Below, piece after piece: positions 1 through 13,600 of a stretch of DNA of 64,000 nucleotides. Under the pieces are notes generated by a model, which was given only the letters and a program-made list of their open reading frames with translations, did no database searches and was not told where the DNA came from. The translations under genes were made by a program, and so were the position numbers. The stretch is from positions 657,541-721,540 of the forward strand of contig KB295623.1 in assembly GCA_000328365.1 (NCBI GenBank), written 5' to 3'. How positions within the stretch are numbered: position 1 is the first letter of the stretch; each line of letters opens with the position of its first letter. The DNA comes from Capitella teleta (taxonomy: Eukaryota > Annelida > Polychaeta > Capitellidae).

Positions 1-1378
1 ATTAAATCCTTTTTTGTATCGAAATAAATATACATTCTTTCGAGAAAACAATACACAACAGAGTTTTAAAATAAAAATTAGAAAGTGGAAGATGTAGAAT
101 AATAATACATAGTGAGCATAAGTTAATTATTTTCTCGTAGATCACATGTACCTATAGATCAATTAATCATAGTCATGATAATTATGTATTTAAATTTAGG
201 CCAACAAAAAGAGCAGTAAACGGCAATAATATCGAGTGGGCCAAAAGTAGTCTATCCATGTTGAAAACGAAACTCTACAATTTGATAAATGTATCAATAT
301 TTAAAAAAACAAAAAACAAAAAAAAACAAAAACAAAACAAAAACATGGGATGGATTGACCATGTTATTCTGCACCCATTTATGCAGAGAAATCAAATAAA
401 AAGTCAATTTTGAATGAAGGAAGAACATTTAAATGCAAGTGGTGAGTGATCGCAAAGAGAGCAAGATCTCTGGTTTGTTTTGATTTTAGGAGATATACAT
501 TAGTGCTACTGTCACAACAATAGAACTCTAAAACAGAACAATAGTACGAGAGCATTGCCTTAAATATGTGTTCAATAATTAAAGCTTATCCATGGTCCGG
601 GGCCCTGTTTGTCCCCAAAATTGAAAATATCGCGGAATGATGAGTGCACTCTATTCATTGAGATAAATCGGCATAGTTGATGAAATTGGAATAGAAATTA
701 TGTTAATAGCAGCAAGACGTGTTAGACTAACCATACCAAGTGTTTATTTATCTGATCTTTGTGCGATCTTTACACTGCGATCTGTTTTGTAACACTTTCT
801 CAGAAATGCGTAGCAAAATTGAAAAGCATTGAAATCGTTAACATGGAGTATATACATGTAGAATACTTTTGGCCCACGCTGTATAATAAATTAATTATAC
901 CACATAAAGGTCCTGGTTTGGATAATTCGCCGTGCTTCGGTGTGTCACATACCAATTTCGGAGTTGACCTACTTCAGACAGCGACTGTTTGGAGAAAGGA
1001 GAAATCAAACGCAACTATCAATCGCTCGAGGCTTATTATTATTATTTCAATGTAATCTCCGGATTCTCATGAATTGTTCTTCCATAAGTAGATCGTCTTT
1101 CTATTTCTGAATTGTGCTATATAATACTAGGTCTATGGTGCTATCCATCCGCGAATCTTTGACATATGGGCGTTATGATTCTTGGGATTTCTGTTTGACG
1201 AATCTGAAGGAGGTTTTAAATCGCGAATCGAGGGCGCTGTAGTTGGTAAGTAATACGGGGCTTTTTACCAACAGCATGACAGCGTAACACGAATTAAATT
1301 GTTGAAACAAGAATTACACAAACTCATTCCACAAGTAAAGAGCATTGTATTCACCAGAATTCCATAACTCTACCACAC
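1..1378. other. 3' flank of the CARD-like gene, no gene seen
   Basis: AT-rich sequence downstream of the stop codon of the minus-strand gene that ends at 1379. Short open frames here lack splice context, domain signature or codon-like composition. An A-rich low-complexity stretch lies near 301-345. A 17-mer, GAGTGGGCCAAAAGTAG, at 234-250 recurs at 19370-19386, which suggests a dispersed repeat remnant. Confidence 0.5.
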
Positions 1379-4300
1379 TCATAGCTCCGAGTCCCTCCGA
1401 CTGTTACCCGTGGCTTTATGTCTACTCAGTTGACATCCTTTATACGAATCCCGCGATTTACAGCAAGACCAGACCTCCAGTTTAGTGCCTATGTGCAATT
1501 TCTTCGCACCGGGTAAATGATAAACACAGGCTCCTTCATAATTCGAGCTTTCACAGTAGGACTTTCCACACGTACCACATTTGACTTGCGCCAATTTTCC
1601 TCCAGACGTGACGATGAGTGGCGAAATGACAGCTCTGGGTGTGTTGTTATCGACCAGCCTGGGTGTTGGTGACTCCGTGATTGAAGGCTGATGTCGACCC
1701 CTAAGGTTGTAAACCATATCTCTAGCGTGATCAAGCGCTAATGGTATATCGTGGATCTTGTGGTCGTGGTTGAGGTTAAGTTTGAAGAGCAGTTTACGAG
1801 TTTTGTCTCGAATGTCTGCTACTTCTTGGTGAGCCGCGTCTCGCTCTGCTACAGCTGTTTGCATCTGTTTGATGGTATCATTCAGCTGCGATTTCATCTG
1901 GTTGTATCCTTTCTCTGAAGTCCGGCTGCTTTCCACGTTGATCGACTCCATGAATTTCATATTTCTTTCCAATTTTTGCCTCTTGTTTTTCTCGTCTTGA
2001 AGCTCATTCTTCAAGCTTTCTGTCTGTGTTTTCTTTTCTTTTATCAATGTTGCCATTTCTATTTTGAGGTTATTAAGCTCTGTCGTCAGTGCTTTGTTTT
2101 GGGTCGTTAGCATTTCGTTCCCTCTCTGCTCTTCGCTGAGTGATCCACGGAGCTTCCGCTTCTCAACTTCCATGTTCGCCAAGCCTGACTTCTGATTGGT
2201 TAATTCAAATTTAAGCTCAGCCAATGAAGAGCCGACATCATCGTGAGCGTGTTCCAACTCTAGTCCCGCAAGCCAATCAGAGACAGTCTTGTCTAGAACA
2301 GTATATCTTTGTTGATATTCAATATTCTGTCTTGTGAGATTATTTAATTTCTGCAGTAGCTGTTCTTTCTCTTTCTTTAATTTTCGTAGCTCTTCGTCTT
2401 TATCTCTCAGTGTGATGTTGATAGAGTTGATCTCATGCAAGTTTATTCCATTTGTTTTAGTGGGCGTTATAACTGGGATAGCTGCCTCAGCCTCTGCCGA
2501 TTCCAGTGCATCTGAGAGGGAAATTAATTAGATTAACATGCATTATTTATGTAATGCACTTACCTGGAATAATTTCATCAGCCTTCTCGGTCAAGGTTTT
2601 GGCCAGAATTCCTTCGTGAGTAAGTTCAAGTACTGCACATAGGGAGTTGAACGTTGCTTTTGACCATGGCTTCTTCACCAAGATTTGCATCAACTCATTC
2701 CTATTGGATGGCCACGGCAGAGCCTGTCGAAAATTTTACGTTGGATTAAATTCACTGCATGCTGAAACAAAATTCAAAATGACCAATCCGAATAATTAGA
2801 CCAATTTGTCAAGATTTTATTTTCTGAGAATAAATAAGCCTTCTATTAAATGGTTAATACTACTAAAAAGCAGTTGTGACTGTGCTTATTCATTCAATAT
2901 TACCCCATGTCATTTTGTGACTGAAGGAAAACTCACGGAATAATCAACATACAAGAATATCAATTGACACCATTTCCTTGCATTTTCTGAATCACATAAT
3001 CCATATTCACAAGTGATTGGCACCTTGTCAGTCTTCCTTGATCTTTTTGTCCTCAAGACTCATGACATCGCTCTCTGACTTTCATTAAATATTGACTGAA
3101 TGTCAAACCAGATATTCACCTCTTGAAACTTTTTATTAAAGAAGAGATTCATTTTGGAACCTTTCTAGATCAATTATATATATGGACTTTTTTTACTAAC
3201 AATATACTTTTTTTTAATTGGTCAACTGTGAATGATATTCAAGAGTCAAGACGAATTAAAATATGAACTTCTTGCTCAGGCTTGAAACGAGATGAGTGCG
3301 AGATTTCTTTTATGAGAACTGTAAGCAACGCTAGCAAAATGGCATGAGTAATATTTATTCCGTGAAATGCGATGCTCTTGAAACGAAAAATATATATTCG
3401 TACATGGAAAATGAAAACGAAAAAACCCTTACCAAATACTGCCCTCTCTCAAGCGAGCGTTGCAAACAGAATGACGTAGAGAGGGCAGCATCGGCTATAT
3501 TAACGAGGGGTGAGCGGTCAAGCGTGAACGCATCTCCAATCAGCAGTCATTAACTTGCTACGCCCGGCCCACCCCATTCATCGGGAGGAGCCGATACAAG
3601 AACTGCTAAAAAATCTTGTCACTCGACGGCTCCCATTGTTAACAACAGGAGAATTACTTTAGTCACGTCACCACAGTCTGAAATCGAACGCGAGAAGAAA
3701 GCGAGATTTTAAACTCTCAAATTCGATATACATGTATCTAAGCATTAGCCCAGAGCAAGCGTATTGTCTAAAAATATGTCAGTCAAAAGGCGTTTTTTGT
3801 CTTTTGGGATGCATCCTGTATCATCGGTTACTATTTCAAAACAATCAGATGTCCTAATTCAGTTGAATTCACCACAATCATTTCCTAACTTTTACCAAAG
3901 TGAACAGTAGGTTAAATTGTGTGGGCTTCATTCTCTGAATCAGAGGTTCGATGCCCGGGGGATGATGTTGATCTGATCAATGAGTAATCAATAAGAATTT
4001 CTTCATAAATGCATCTGCATGTGATCCATGATTGATGAGCGTGTCTTGCAATGAATAAACCTAATCACCATGGACATAATTACCCAATAGGTCTGCAATG
4101 CGAAGTAGATATCAACCACACAGTAATTACGCCCACTCTTACTCCCTCTTACTCTTACTCTCACTCTTACTCAGCACCTCTTACTCTCTGACCACTAATA
4201 CATGTGCATTTATATGCCTTTCTGCCAATATGGTCAGTTATGTGATTGTCTTTGAACCAATACTCTATGATGTAATGTACTCTATGATGTAGATGGGTAA

Positions 4301-5155
4301 ATATTTAATTACGTAATTACGCCCACTCAAAAACAACAAAGCTCTAACAACAATGGTCCTTGACCCCTTGACCCCTGCTGACCGCTGTCTTCTCCCCTGG
4401 CGCCCGATTAGCGCAATTAGCAGTGATGTAGCCGCGAGCACTGAATAGACCGTGAAGTCACAATTGGCCTACCCTTATTTTGCCTGAAAACTAAACATGC
4501 ATTACAGAATGAATCCACAATTGTCTTGAAAATTAAATTTCACAAATAAGTATATGCCATAATATGGTTATTCTGAGAAATCCATTATCGCTTTCGTGAA
4601 TAAATGTTTAATGTTTATTGTCATGTTTGAATAGTTGTTAACTTATTCATATTCAGTTTAATTATTGTAGTTAGGCATATTACATAGTACAGAGTACTAC
4701 ACACTCATCAATGATCAGGGGGAAACAATTGAAATTGCACTGAAATGCAGACTTGGAATCCCCATTTGTGTCTTCCTAAATTACCCTATTTATTATTTAT
4801 ATGTAAATTAGAAACTATTTTAATGTAAGCAAATAACTTTTCTGCGGCTACTCGATGCTCCAAATGCTTAATTCCAACTAAATACCCATTGGATATTTGG
4901 TCGACGGCAAATAAAATATGACAATATCTAAAATAAAATTTGACCACAATCCACTTCTAAAGATTATATCTCTGTTAAATATTCAAATGCCTGAATACAA
5001 ATTGCATGTAACACACAAAGATGGTATAACTAACCTTCAGTACAAAAACTTCCTCTTCTTTTAAGAGCCCATTTTCTTGCATCTGTTCCAAGAACTCCGG
5101 TTGTGGATCCAGATAAATCCTAAGGACGTCCAAGACGGACCTCGAAGGAACAACT
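1379..5155 (-). CDS. CARD-like / coiled-coil / CHORD-like Cys-His protein (5' end lost in gap)
   Basis: Three exons on the minus strand: 5035-5155 (open at the gap), 2564-2723 and 1379-2511 with the stop; phases agree (K|A, then a split GAT codon). The first two exons encode a helical segment (LEQMQENGLLKEEE, then FNSLCAVLELTHEGILAKTL) with the spacing of a CARD, a death-fold interaction domain. The large last exon begins with a linker, then about 200 residues of heptad-rich coiled coil, then a Ser/Pro linker. The C-terminus has a CxxC, a GACVYH, a WSCC and a GC-x4-H motif, which resembles the zinc-binding CHORD pattern. Seen: motifs, phases and coiled coil. Inferred: an innate-immune or scaffold adaptor of the CARD-coiled-coil type. 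No orthologue name is claimed. The N-terminus and promoter are missing or upstream of the gap, and the 2.3 kb first intron is unusually long for this window. Confidence 0.6.
2724..5034 (-). other. long intron of the CARD-like gene
   Basis: This 2311 nt intron separates the two CARD-encoding exons and is far longer than the 50-60 nt norm. It holds a perfect 11 bp inverted repeat (CTGCCCTCTCT at 3439-3449 and its complement at 3478-3488) and a short tRNA-like segment with a B-box-like GGTTCGATGCC near 3943. No coding exon is evident inside it. Confidence 0.5.
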
Positions 5156-5213
5156 NNNNNNNNNNNNNNNNNNNNNNNNNNNNNNNNNNNNNNNNNNNNN
5201 NNNNNNNNNNNNN
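5156..5213. other. assembly gap (58 N)
   Basis: A run of N that truncates the first visible exon of the CARD-like gene. The gap length may be arbitrary. The upstream exon or exons of that gene could lie within it or between it and about 7 kb. Confidence 0.99.
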
Positions 5214-7080
5214 CAGGGGATTCCTTGTTTGGTATTCATACGTGGAACTCTAACTCAAAAGTCTATTGGATACACAAATTAGCATCTGTTTACATCAATG
5301 GTTTTGCATCTAAGGCGATTCTACTGTGTATACATATAATATGGCTATTTAATTATGTCATTGAGATCGGTATTGTCTCTGGTCTTGGAGGAATCGCGCA
5401 ATACATGTCATCTTGATACACAGTCAGCATTTAGTGATTATGACCCTGTAATTCTTTTGACCCGCAAAGTGAGGCACTTATATAATACTTTTGTATCAGA
5501 GTGCCGTAAAATTCCACTCATACATACATATACATTGACCCGCAAAGCAATTTGTTGACAAGATGGCTTATGGTAATCGTGCCATACTCGTAATGTCACG
5601 TCTTCAAACAGGATTAGCCAAGTATTGGATTAATGGCATACCCACAAGGAAGTTATGCCATGCAAATTATGCAGCATTCAATTGAGGATTTTGCATAATA
5701 ATGTTTGTTGAATCAGGTTATTTATTTTTTTAACGTTGTGTAAAAGGTGTGGTAGACCTTAGAGGTAAATAGCATATTATGCATGCATGTGCACACAGAA
5801 ATGATTACTGGTGAGGATATCGGAAAATACCAATATGCCCAGAGGTAATACTTCATCTATTTCACCGTTGATTTTAAGAACACTTAGTTATCCTTTGGCA
5901 CACCGACGCATGGACTGATGGTATCAAATATTTACGATGCAATATTTGTATCCCCCGCCCCCCCCCCCAAAAAAAAAGGGAAAAAAGTTATCGCCATTCA
6001 CAACAATAAACTAATCAATAAACACACTCCAGACGTACAGTAAACACTATTTTGTTTGCTTGCGCAATGCACACTGTACTTCCAAATGATCACGTGATAG
6101 ACTGGTATAGTGTATTGAAATGATGCTCTATAGACAACCGTCCAAGCAACGAGCCAAATTTGCTCGTTCGGCGCAACCAATAATTGCAATGTGCATCTAT
6201 TATTGAGAAAAGCGCAACTTTGCAACTAAATTCGATTGTTAATTGCTTGGTAAAAAAAACAAACAGGAAATTTACCTCCTTCCATTGCATTTTGCCGAAA
6301 TGACATTCGTGAACTTAATGATTGTTGCAATGGCTCGTGGCTCTCTCACTCCAGCCTCCCCCATGTGTAGCATAATACAACACATATTAGTCAATACAAT
6401 GCATGCATGCCAGTACAGGAATTAACAATTGGCAAATACACATGTACGCACACTACACAGACTATAGAATCGTATATATATGCATATATATATATATACA
6501 CAATAAATATACCTTATAATTATCTACTCATACCTATATATAGTGCTGAGATTGTGTACTTTTGTTGTGGGGTGATCAATTGTAGCTACATGTAATCATA
6601 ACCGACGATACACACTTTTGAGCTCTACATGTGTCAAAATGCCAGCAAATTAATCATGGCTCTCAGCCAATTTAAGTCAGTAAACATCAAGGGCAACAAC
6701 CCTATGTTGCCAACATACCATTGAACTATTTAGATATAAGTGCAACAGCACTGATCAATACTCATGTGCTGATTTAGGTAAGTGGTGGGATTCCACAATA
6801 GACAGTTTAGAACATTCACAGATAAACTTACAGCTGCCTCTGGGTACAAAGGCCGGATTGACACACTTTGTAAGAGTTAAATTGTATTCACGATCTAACA
6901 TAATTCAAGGCTCCGTGCAGGTTCAGAACTTCAGGATTAACAGGATGTCATTTAAAATACAGGAAACCAACAACAAGGCTTATATAGCCAGGACAATATA
7001 ACTTGTGATTATGGGACCAATCAAACTTGACCTGGTTGGCGACACTATCTAATCTTTCGAGGTCAACGTTCAGGCAGGAC
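5214..7080. other. intergenic or upstream region, no confident gene
   Basis: AT-rich sequence with TA-rich runs near 6475-6500 and a C-run followed by an A-run near 5955-5977. Open frames are short and lack splice signals that chain together. It may contain the missing 5' exons of the CARD-like gene (minus strand) and the promoter of the claudin-like gene that starts at 7081, but I cannot place either. Confidence 0.4.
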
Positions 7081-8094
7081 ATGGCCTCACTTTCATTGAA
7101 TGATCACCGCCTTTTCGGTAAAAATAAACGCCGGAGAACGTCGGTGTTGAAGCCTCTGACCGAGATGGATGCATTACCGTCCAACCGCCAAGATGTGTCG
7201 TCTAAAAGAAACGCATTGTCCTCGTACGTAAAAGGTGGAATTGGCTTAATGATTGCCGCGAACGTCGATTTTCTTGTCGCTTTCTCTACGGCGTATTGGG
7301 CAACATGGAAATCGGAAGAGAGGGGGGTGTACGGTGGTTATGGTTTGTGGAAGATGTGGCATTGCACTCCTGTGCAGGACGATGTTGTGGTGCCTGGATT
7401 CAGGACTAAGATGGACGATGTTGTTTGTCACGAGAAAATGGCCGATCTCAGTTTCCCCGGTGAGTACAATTATATTATATGCCTCACTGACTATAATTGT
7501 GGTCATAAGAGGCGCTAATTCGGCCACGTTTTTGAGAACATTGCACCATGAACCAGGTTATTTTCCTCCCATACAGAATGGTACGTAGTGACGCAGGTCT
7601 TCCAGACTCTTGGCTTGGCTGGTTTCTTGGCGTCCATTGTATTACTGCTGCTCTACGCCATCTTTCCAACATGGAGGCGAAAGAAACTGGCTCTGTCTTC
7701 ACTTATTACCATCTCTTACATATCAGGTAGGCATAAATGAGCACAATTAACATGAGCATAACTTAACATATTATATATAGTACACAGGTTAGCAATACAT
7801 ATTTGTTCTCCTTTTTCAGGTGTCCTTGTCATGGTGGCAATATTCGTCTTCTGCTTCAAAGTAGCAGAAGAGATCCAAGTGCTGCACGGAGCGTCCGAGT
7901 GGTTTCTCTCGTGGTCATTTTCGCTCTGTTGTACAGCGTTCGTTATGAATCAAATCGCGGCATCTATTTTGGTGACGGAGAGCAAGCGCATCAGCCGAAT
8001 GGAGGAAGAAGAAAAGAATTCTCCAGAATCAAGAGCGCTTACAGAGGAATTGAAGAGGATTACAGCTCCAGATATCAAGGCCCGGGAGACATAA
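7081..8094 (+). CDS. claudin/PMP22/EMP-like four-transmembrane protein
   Basis: Three exons: 7081-7459, 7577-7726 and 7820-8094 (stop TAA), giving 267 residues with consistent phases and GT-AG introns of 117 and 93 nt. The protein has a basic cytoplasmic N-terminus of about 45 residues. Four hydrophobic helices follow: one around GGIGLMIAANVDFLVAF, a second in exon 2 around GFLASIVLLLLYAIF, a third across exons 2-3, and a fourth around residues 200-225. The first extracellular loop carries the family signature: a Trp, then GLW, then two cysteines (WHC and VVC). The claudin/PMP22 superfamily makes paracellular barriers, adhesion complexes or channel subunits; which of these applies here cannot be told. 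The C-terminal tail is charged, with no obvious PDZ-binding Val. The ATG at 7081 is the first in frame. A poly(A) signal lies at 8151-8156. Confidence 0.75.
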
Positions 8095-8150
8095 CTTCAA
8101 GTATTGAATTTTGAAGAACAGTCAGTCATTCAAGAGTCTTTCATTATTGT

Positions 8151-8156
8151 AATAAA
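8151..8156 (+). terminator. AATAAA poly(A) signal of the claudin-like gene
   Basis: Canonical hexamer 57 nt after the stop at 8094 and upstream of a T-rich stretch. Confidence 0.6.
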
Positions 8157-8439
8157 GTTGTTTGTATTTTGTATTTTTGTATTTGATTTTTTTTCTTCTC
8201 TCTCAAGTTCAACTTCAATTGATAATAAACGGATTTCAATGGATTTGGTTGTTTCACTTTTTCAATTACATTTACTACAAAGTTATTCAAGAATTTCAGT
8301 GATCGTGTATTTTTGCACTTTTGATCAACAGGCTTCCTGCTAACCAGACCAAAAGTAAAGATCCAACAGGGATGTTAGCAAAATATAATATTCATTCAAC
8401 AAGAACCAAAAATATCCCTGTAAATGGCACATATTTCCT

Positions 8440-9731
<1,292 letters not shown>

Positions 9732-10177
9732 TGAAGATATTTCATCTGGGAATCCAGTAATCAATGCGTGAGATTTCGGGGTCTTGGAGCAGAAACAACG
9801 AGCTCGCTGATTGGTTAGAGTTTTCTGGACCAATCAGGTCACCTCTTATGAATATCGTGACGTCAAATAAGGGATATCTTTTTCGGGGCTTCCCCCGTTA
9901 TCAGACAAAGCTGAAAACCTCCTCGCTTCGTTTGGGTAAAATTCATTTCCTAATCTTATTAAAATTCACATTACGTGTGGATTCATGAAAGGACGGATCA
10001 CTCCAATCTAATACTGCATCGTTTAACCTAGATTGTGCAGTCACAAACCGACATTTGCTCACTACTACTTGTCAGTAGTCTGCTCTGGGCCGTGTTTTTC
10101 TTCTCGATCCGAACTCTGGTTCAGGTTACTGGTTTCACAATAATAATCATAGGGTGATATGCGACAAGGGTAAACCT

Positions 10178-10221
10178 AGCACAGATTCTCGGGCGAGGTG
10201 GCTCGCTGTAGTATGTCAGCT
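10178..10221 (+). mobile_element. mini-element copy 1 (~44 bp) with 11 bp direct repeats
   Basis: The core (AGCACAGATTCTCGGGCGAG ... GTAGTATGTCAGCT) is bracketed by AGGGTAAACCT at 10167-10177 and 10222-10232. The same core recurs at 10359 with a different flanking repeat, so the flanks look like target-site duplications and the core like a mobile unit. It is too short to encode anything and belongs to no family I recognise. Confidence 0.6.
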
Positions 10222-10358
10222 AGGGTAAACCTTGCTTTTATTGAAGCATCTCTGAGTCACCCCAACGAATCTGAAATTGGCTTCACATTTTTGTTCAGAA
10301 TGAAATTGAAAGAAGGTTTGTTTTTTCTGTAGTTTCACTTCTACTTCTAGGTTTCACT

Positions 10359-10412
10359 TAGCACAGATTCTCGGGCGAGGAGACCCATTGGGCTCGCTGT
10401 AGTATGTCAGCT
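10359..10412 (+). mobile_element. mini-element copy 2 (~54 bp) with 10-12 bp direct repeats
   Basis: Same core as the copy at 10178, with an extra internal AGACCCATTG segment. It is flanked by AGGTTTCACT at 10349-10358 and 10413-10422 (extendable to CTAGGTTTCACT, 12 bp). The flanking repeat differs completely from that of copy 1, which argues for independent insertion rather than local tandem duplication. Confidence 0.6.
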
Positions 10413-10688
10413 AGGTTTCACTCTATAATTTAAAATTCAATCCTGAATTTTGAAATAAGAATTGTGTTTGAGGCAATTAAAGAGTTGCTGTGTTCAAAAT
10501 ATTAGGATTAAAATATTAGTATATTATCCAATCAGATTCGTGTACAACGCTTTCATTACAGTACCGCTGGTTGCGATCGGGAAGCACAGGCTGCTTTCAT
10601 GCTGCTGAATAGTCTCTGTATGTGGTGATTTGGAAAATTCATCTTCTGCAATCGTTTTCGTTGAATCACTCAGAGCAAAGACGTCACC

Positions 10689-13600
10689 ATGAAGAACCTT
10701 CGTCAAGACCAGATTCACAGCAACATGTTCACCCCTCGCACGTATCAGGTCAGTGTTATCTATTGTTTTGTGAATTGTGTCTTATTTTGCGTAATTATTT
10801 CTCACAGGTGGCTTTGCTGGAGAATGCGCTAAAACACAACACCATTGTCTGTTTAGCTTCTCGCAAAACTTTCATAGCTGTTATGCTAATCAAAGAATTA
10901 GCTCATCAGGTCCGACAACCTTTACAGCTGGGTGGTAAACGAACACTCTTTCTTGTCTACTCAGGTAAGCAGGACTGCAATCTCATTTTTGTTTGTGGTG
11001 ATTATTGTGAATTGTATTCAGATGACGATGTCGAGGCCCAGGTCAAAGTTTTGGGTCTTCACACCGACCTCAGCGTCGGAGAATGTTGTGCGGACTCAAC
11101 CGTAGCTCAGTGGCAGGAAGAATTCGTCAAACACCAAGTGCTAGTCATTTCTGCTCAGGTGTTTGTCGAGATTCTCCTGCAGGGTGCGGCGCAAATCAGC
11201 CAGACAAACTTGCTCATTTTCGACGACTGCCAACATGCTATTGAAGACCCTGCTTATGAGAAGATTATGCAGTTCTACACAGATCAAACAAACGGTCAAA
11301 GGCCACGGATACTCGGACTGACCACGTCCATCTTGAGCGAACAGATATCCTGTCCAATCGCCTTGGAGAAGACGCTCGCAACTCTTGAGAAAGTTTTGCA
11401 TTCCACGGTTGAAACTTCCTCGGATATTATCAACATAGATTTATATGGTAACAAACCACAAGAATCCGTTATCGAATGTGTGGCGTATGATGATCCTACT
11501 GGCTTGGTGGCTGAGTTCTCCACCATACTCGATTCATGCATGGCGTTTCTCGATGACTGTAACATTGCTTTTGAAGAGAAAGATCCGAGAGCGATTCCAA
11601 AAACTGTGGTCACAGAATGCCAGATTATTCTCCGGGAACTTGGACCGTGGTGCGCTGGGAAAGTGGCGCACATCTTTCTGAAGCAGCTCAGTAAACTCCT
11701 TGAGCATGAGACCGAGAAGATGTGTCGGATGTTCATGCAGTACATATTCACGCAGTTAACCATCATCCATAGCACCGTTGAGAACGTCTACGATAACCAA
11801 ATCCTCTGCTTAGAAGAGTTTCTTCAGCTGATGAGCCCGCGCATCATCCAACTCATAAAGATTCTTCACAACTACAAACCTGATGATAACTTTGTCATTA
11901 TGGGGAATGACAATTTCATGGATGCTATCTACGATTCAGAGGGCAGCACTGACATCTCAGATGAAGAGAACAGCGAGCCGAAGCCCCAGCAAGTGCATTC
12001 CACTACAAGCAATTTAAGCAAGCGAGCCGTCACCCACCATCGTCGCCAAGACAACCCGGAAGACGAGAGTCTTTGCGGGGTGGTTTTTGTCGAAAGGCGA
12101 CACACAGCGTTCGTGTTGAATAAACTCATCGTAGAGTTATGCAATTGGGATACGGATCTGTTTTTTGTCCAGAGCCACCATATATGCGGAGGTGCCGCTG
12201 GTCCGACCAACAACAGTTCACAGCAAACACCACTGTACAAGAAGCAAGAGGAGATTCTGAAGAGATTCAGGCAGAAAGATCTCAACCTCCTCGTGTCTAC
12301 CAGCGTTCTAGAGGAGGGTATTGATTTCCCGAAATGCAACTTGGTCGTGAAGTTTGATGCCCCCACTAGTTACAGGTCTTACGTTCAATCAAAGGTTTGT
12401 TTGTGGATGATTTGGATATAATTTATTTTTATTTTTGCTCAACCAGGCACGAGCTCGAGCGCTTAAATCAAAATATTACATCCTCACTGAACCGACCAAC
12501 CAGGGACCTTTCCACACTACGCTCAGCACTTACAAAGGCATTGAAAATGTTGGTTTATCAGTGCAATTTATTCACAAATTTAACCATTTCATTTCTTTGC
12601 ACAGATCTTGATCAGCAAATGTCTGCAAAGTCGCGAGAACCCCCTGAGAGACGACGACGATGCTTCACTGCCTGACAATTTCATGCCCGTGTATGTCTCC
12701 CCTGGGGGAGCCAAAGTCACGATGTCATCTGCCATTGCCCTTGTCAATAGGTAAAGCTCTCGTTTCTCCCTGATGATATTTAATTTTTGTTTTCTCCTCA
12801 GATATTGTGGCAAACTTCCCAGTGATGCCTTCACCCATCTGACCCCAAAGTGCCAAGTGCAAGCCATCAACGAGGCTGATCAGGAAACGTGGAGGGCCAC
12901 ACTACAACTGCCCATCAATTCACCAATCAAACGCCCTATCTATGTGAGACTTAGATCCTCCCTCTTTTTGGATGTTTCATTTACGGTTTGTTTGTGTCAT
13001 CAGGGTGAGGCGATGCCGTCGAGGAAGCTAGCCATGATGGCTGTGGCTTTGAAAACTTGCGAAATTTTGCACCAGCAAGGTGGGTTATCGTCTGCCGAGG
13101 TTTGTAAGAATTGTTTTGATTCGCTCTCATCAGGTGAGCTTGACGACCATCTACTGCCAATCGGAAAAGAAATGATCAAATATGAGGATGAGGAAAACGA
13201 GTGGGAGGACCATGAAACTCAAGGCCACGCCCGTCCAGGCACTACTAAGCGCAAACAGTACTACCTCAAGAAAACCGCCTCCACCCTGTTAGGTCAACCA
13301 CAGCCTAACGAACCCTGTCACTTGTACATCTTTGACACGCGCCTCACTTGCCCAATCACAGAAGAACAAAACACACGGGGAAGGAAGATTCACGCTCCTG
13401 AAGATTCCGCCCGGGGGTTTGGTATCATCACTGTTCGCAAAATTCCACTCGTGCCGCATTTCCCCGTTTTCACTCGTTCGGGGGAAGTCACTGTCTCGAT
13501 TGATCCTGTTGATTCTGAGTTCACTTTCACCGCTGAACAGCTGCCCCAGATTTGCCATTTTCATCGATTCATCTTCACGCGAGTACTTCGTCTTGAGAAG

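Larger units (their letters stand above)
9732..10688. promoter_or_regulatory. divergent ALKBH6/Dicer intergenic promoter region
   Basis: The 957 bp between the two start codons must contain both promoters and 5' UTRs. Two CCAAT-type elements in opposite orientation lie at about 9809 (GATTGG) and 9829 (CCAATCAG), as often found in divergent housekeeping promoters. No TATA box is convincing. The Dicer-proximal half carries two copies of a tiny duplicated element (described separately). Transcription start sites are not resolvable from sequence. Confidence 0.5.

Noticed and set aside
759-1055. 98-codon open frame on the plus strand
   Set aside because: No ATG in good context, no domain, no splice signals; AT-rich flank.
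3905-3965. tRNA gene in the CARD-like gene intron
   Set aside because: Only the B-box-like part is convincing; no acceptor stem or proper A box.
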